DNA of 64,000 nt from Allotamlana fucoidanivorans. GTDB taxonomy: Bacteria; Bacteroidota; Bacteroidia; Flavobacteriales; Flavobacteriaceae. Shown one piece after another: positions 62,063 to 64,000 of this stretch (positions within the stretch are counted from its first letter, which is position 1; each line of letters begins with the position of its first letter). The translations under genes and the position numbers were made by a program. The notes beneath the pieces are model-generated. The model was not told the origin of the DNA, did no database searches, and saw only the letters and a list, made by a program, of their open reading frames with translations. The stretch lies in assembly GCF_045788535.1 (NCBI RefSeq), contig NZ_CP074074.1:558001-622000 (forward strand), read 5' to 3'.

Positions 62063-64000
62063 TTAATTATCAAAATACCAATTGAACAGATCTGTTCTTA
62101 CTCCAAAGTTAAACCAAACGGTACTATTATTAAAGGTGTCAACGGTGGTTGCTTCAGGATTAAAATCTCTTACGGTAATATCTGCAAACACTTTTAAGTT
62201 GGAGGCTGGATTTACCAAATACCCAGCCTGAAGATTCCCGTTAAATATCTTCACTTTATTACCTTGCCCTACTTCAACTCCTGTATCAAAAGGACGATCA
62301 TTATAATCTCTATAAATATCGCCACCATAACTAAAGGTATCATCCGCTGTGTTAAAATCTAATCCTTTAACGCCAAAAATTAATTTGGCATCGGCATACC
62401 AACGGTTATAATGATACCTTCCAATTAAAATAGCTTCGCTAAAGTTTGATCCCCACAAATGTGCTTTCGATTCATTACTATGCCCATAATTAAGCAATAT
62501 AGTGTTATGAGAGTAGGCATAAGGTCTTACACGGTTATATTCCAATTGAAGCATCAAATTATCTACTTTGAAGGCATCAAAATATTTGATCCCCAACTGA
62601 TAACCATATTTATTTTTCCAACTTCGTTCGCCTCCTTTAACATCGCTCAATGAAAACTCATCAAGAACAAACTGGCCATAAATGTTAATCTGGTCATTCC
62701 ATTTAAACTTAGCAGTAGCCCCTAACAGGGCATTTCCAGCCCCTTGTCCTGTTTGAAACTCAATAGCCCGGTAAAATATAATAGGATTTAAATAGTTGAC
62801 ATCAAAACCACGGTTATTTGCGTTTTCCCAAATTACAGACTCAAAAAAACCAAGATTTAATCGTTTTGAAACATTCCAGCTTAAATAATGGTTAGCTATA
62901 TATTTGGTTAAAAAGGCTTTGTCCTGCTCAGCTTCTGGCCTAACATCTTTTAACCACTTCCAGGTATTGGTATATTTAATCTTCCAAAATTTAGTATTGA
63001 TTTTGAAAAAAGGATGCGGACTGGCAACATCACTTAAAACTAAAGAGCGATACCCATCTCCGATAAACGTTTTACCATGGCCAAATTGAAAATTAAAATA
63101 TTTTGATGGTGTGTAAGACAAGTAAGCTTCAGCCACAGGATAGTCATAAGAATTTGTTTTAAATCGTTTTGCAATCCCCCTACCCGGTATAATAGCGGGA
63201 TCAGGCCCAAAGGCTTTCAAGCTTTCAGCGTATCTATTCACATAATCAGCAAATCGGCCCTGACTTTCAAAAAAAGCGGTATAAAAATTAAACCTCTTTC
63301 CTAAACCTCCTTGCACCAATATCCCTCTGGTATTATTATATGTAGTATTGAAATCGGCATCAGAATCTTTTCCCACCTGCAAATCGAAAATGGGATCGAT
63401 AGTAAACCAATAATCCTTTCCCTGTAATTCAACCAAATGCTCGTTCCACAACTTTCTTCCGCCCCAAGATTCCTTATCCTTTTTCAACGTTTCTTTTTCA
63501 GATTTAAAGTCATAATATTCTGAAACCTCTTCATAAATGAACGGTTTTGAAGCGGTATGACTGTTTGTGCCTACTAAATTCATCTGCCTATCAAATCTGG
63601 AATAATCACTATGGGTAAACGGAATATTTAATTGGCTGGTATAGGCTCTATTTTCAAATTTCTGTAAACTGGCAGAAACGCTATCAAACTCTTGCTTGGC
63701 TAATTGCTCTGAATTAGATTGCTGATGTACCTCTTCAAATACCATAGTGGTATTTTGTTGATTGACTAGAGGTATTTTTATGGGTATAGAATACTGTTTG
63801 AATGTTTTGCGTGTGTTATAGGTTGCTGGTTGCACTTCTGGCAACTTGGCAAAAACTCTAGCAACCTCCTTTTTCAGCACATCGTAAACCGTATTAACAT
63901 AAATCACTTTAAAATGCCCTAAGGTATCAACTTCAAAAAGCACCACAACCTCGCCTTTATATTTATCATCTAAAACCTTCTGCGGCACTTTAAAGTGTTC
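62063..64000 (-). CDS. RemB-like gliding motility protein, 5' end outside the window
   Basis: The frame is open to base 64000, so the true start is beyond the window; a GTG at 63988 is an internal codon (preceded by EHFK). The first 60 residues seen (YKGEVVVLFEVDTLGHFKVI) have the pattern of a TonB C-terminal-like domain. The rest is a large outer-membrane barrel with many aromatic strand ends (FYTAFFESQGRFADYVNRYA, YPVAEAYLSYTPSKYFNFQF, NLMLQLEYNRVRPYAYSHN). It ends VWFNFGVRTDLFNWYFDN. The pattern fits RemB of the flavobacterial gliding system. The name rests on general recognition and should be checked against a full-length alignment. Confidence 0.75.
   Translation of the reverse strand, partial: EHFKVPQKVLDDKYKGEVVVLFEVDTLGHFKVIYVNTVYDVLKKEVARVFAKLPEVQPATYNTRKTFKQYSIPIKIPLVNQQNTTMVFEEVHQQSNSEQLAKQEFDSVSASLQKFENRAYTSQLNIPFTHSDYSRFDRQMNLVGTNSHTASKPFIYEEVSEYYDFKSEKETLKKDKESWGGRKLWNEHLVELQGKDYWFTIDPIFDLQVGKDSDADFNTTYNNTRGILVQGGLGKRFNFYTAFFESQGRFADYVNRYAESLKAFGPDPAIIPGRGIAKRFKTNSYDYPVAEAYLSYTPSKYFNFQFGHGKTFIGDGYRSLVLSDVASPHPFFKINTKFWKIKYTNTWKWLKDVRPEAEQDKAFLTKYIANHYLSWNVSKRLNLGFFESVIWENANNRGFDVNYLNPIIFYRAIEFQTGQGAGNALLGATAKFKWNDQINIYGQFVLDEFSLSDVKGGERSWKNKYGYQLGIKYFDAFKVDNLMLQLEYNRVRPYAYSHNTILLNYGHSNESKAHLWGSNFSEAILIGRYHYNRWYADAKLIFGVKGLDFNTADDTFSYGGDIYRDYNDRPFDTGVEVGQGNKVKIFNGNLQAGYLVNPASNLKVFADITVRDFNPEATTVDTFNNSTVWFNFGVRTDLFNWYFDN

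Noticed and set aside
1..64000. tRNA, rRNA, CRISPR or insertion-sequence elements
   Set aside because: No cloverleaf-like intergenic sequence, no regularly spaced repeats and no transposase reading frame was seen on either strand; a covariance-model scan (such as tRNAscan-SE or Infernal) would be decisive.

Overview
The window is chromosomal DNA of an AT-rich member of the Bacteroidota, almost certainly a marine member of the Flavobacteriaceae. The reasons are: PorP/SprF- and PorG-type (DUF6089) secretion or gliding proteins and a RemB-like gliding protein; an HPPK-deoxynucleoside kinase fusion; Nfu with two N-terminal scaffold domains; OmpH/Skp paralogues after BamA; promoters of the TTG-N19-TAnnTTTG type; weak ribosome binding sites; and a GH117 enzyme of the kind used on red-algal galactans. 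No tRNA, rRNA, CRISPR array, insertion sequence or prophage was recognised. Layout: (1) 1-1000 is the 5' part of mutS on the minus strand, broken by a +1 frameshift. (2) 1.1-6.9 kb holds a TrmH-type rRNA/tRNA methylase, a secreted GH2 plus a lipoprotein GH117 (a minimal agar/porphyran oligosaccharide unit without SusC/SusD), a frameshifted methyltransferase and a lipoprotein of unknown function. (3) 7.2-22 kb is housekeeping: FolK-dNK, YhhQ, an AsmA-like protein, ribosomal protein S21, DUF2797, a bacterial GH3 protein, the proteostasis block clpX-clpP-tig, a four-helix membrane protein, an alpha/beta hydrolase, pdxJ, a CBS protein and nadK. (4) 22.2-28.7 kb is an envelope-biogenesis cluster: PorG-like protein, uppS, bamA, two OmpH/Skp chaperones and murI. 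(5) 28.8-31.2 kb is a stress locus, with hsp20 divergent from a cbpA-type dnaJ, a thioredoxin and an orphan gene that overlap each other. (6) 31.3-36.1 kb is accessory and rearranged: fragments of a TonB C-terminal domain and of leucine-rich repeats fused together, a 1020-residue MORN-repeat protein, a small secreted protein whose end runs into a repeat-like sequence, and an orphan gene. (7) 36.1-42 kb: gamma-carbonic anhydrase, a LytTR response regulator with a TPR-containing LytS-type kinase, a secreted VWA protein, and PorP/SprF. (8) 42-47.1 kb: Nfu, a DUF255 lipoprotein, DUF1304, MscS and TsaB. (9) 47.1-52.7 kb: one operon for a MacB-type tripartite exporter (ATPase, two permeases, adaptor, TolC). 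(10) 52.8-58.1 kb: a cytochrome-oxidase assembly and subunit cluster (heme O synthase, two subunit III proteins, subunit IV, a cysteine-free redoxin-like protein, SCO, DUF420, a small CxxC membrane protein); subunits I and II lie outside. (11) 58.2-64 kb: a frameshifted T9SS-type subtilisin, three small exported proteins and the RemB-like gene, which runs off the right edge. Four loci are frameshifted or decayed (mutS, a methyltransferase, the subtilisin and the LRR remnant). Since one of them is mutS, either sequencing error or a mutator history needs to be settled first. The most interesting non-coding signals are two exact flavobacterial promoters (tig, ctaB), an inverted repeat around the tig -7 element, a 21-bp direct repeat that looks like a LytTR binding site upstream of the two-component genes, an intricate hsp20/dnaJ intergenic region, and an intrinsic terminator for mscS embedded in the opposite strand of tsaB. 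I did not find a clearly new multi-gene defence or biosynthetic system. The best candidates for new biology are the dnaJ-thioredoxin-orphan overlap operon, the cysteine-free redoxin in the oxidase cluster, and the 31-36 kb rearranged region.
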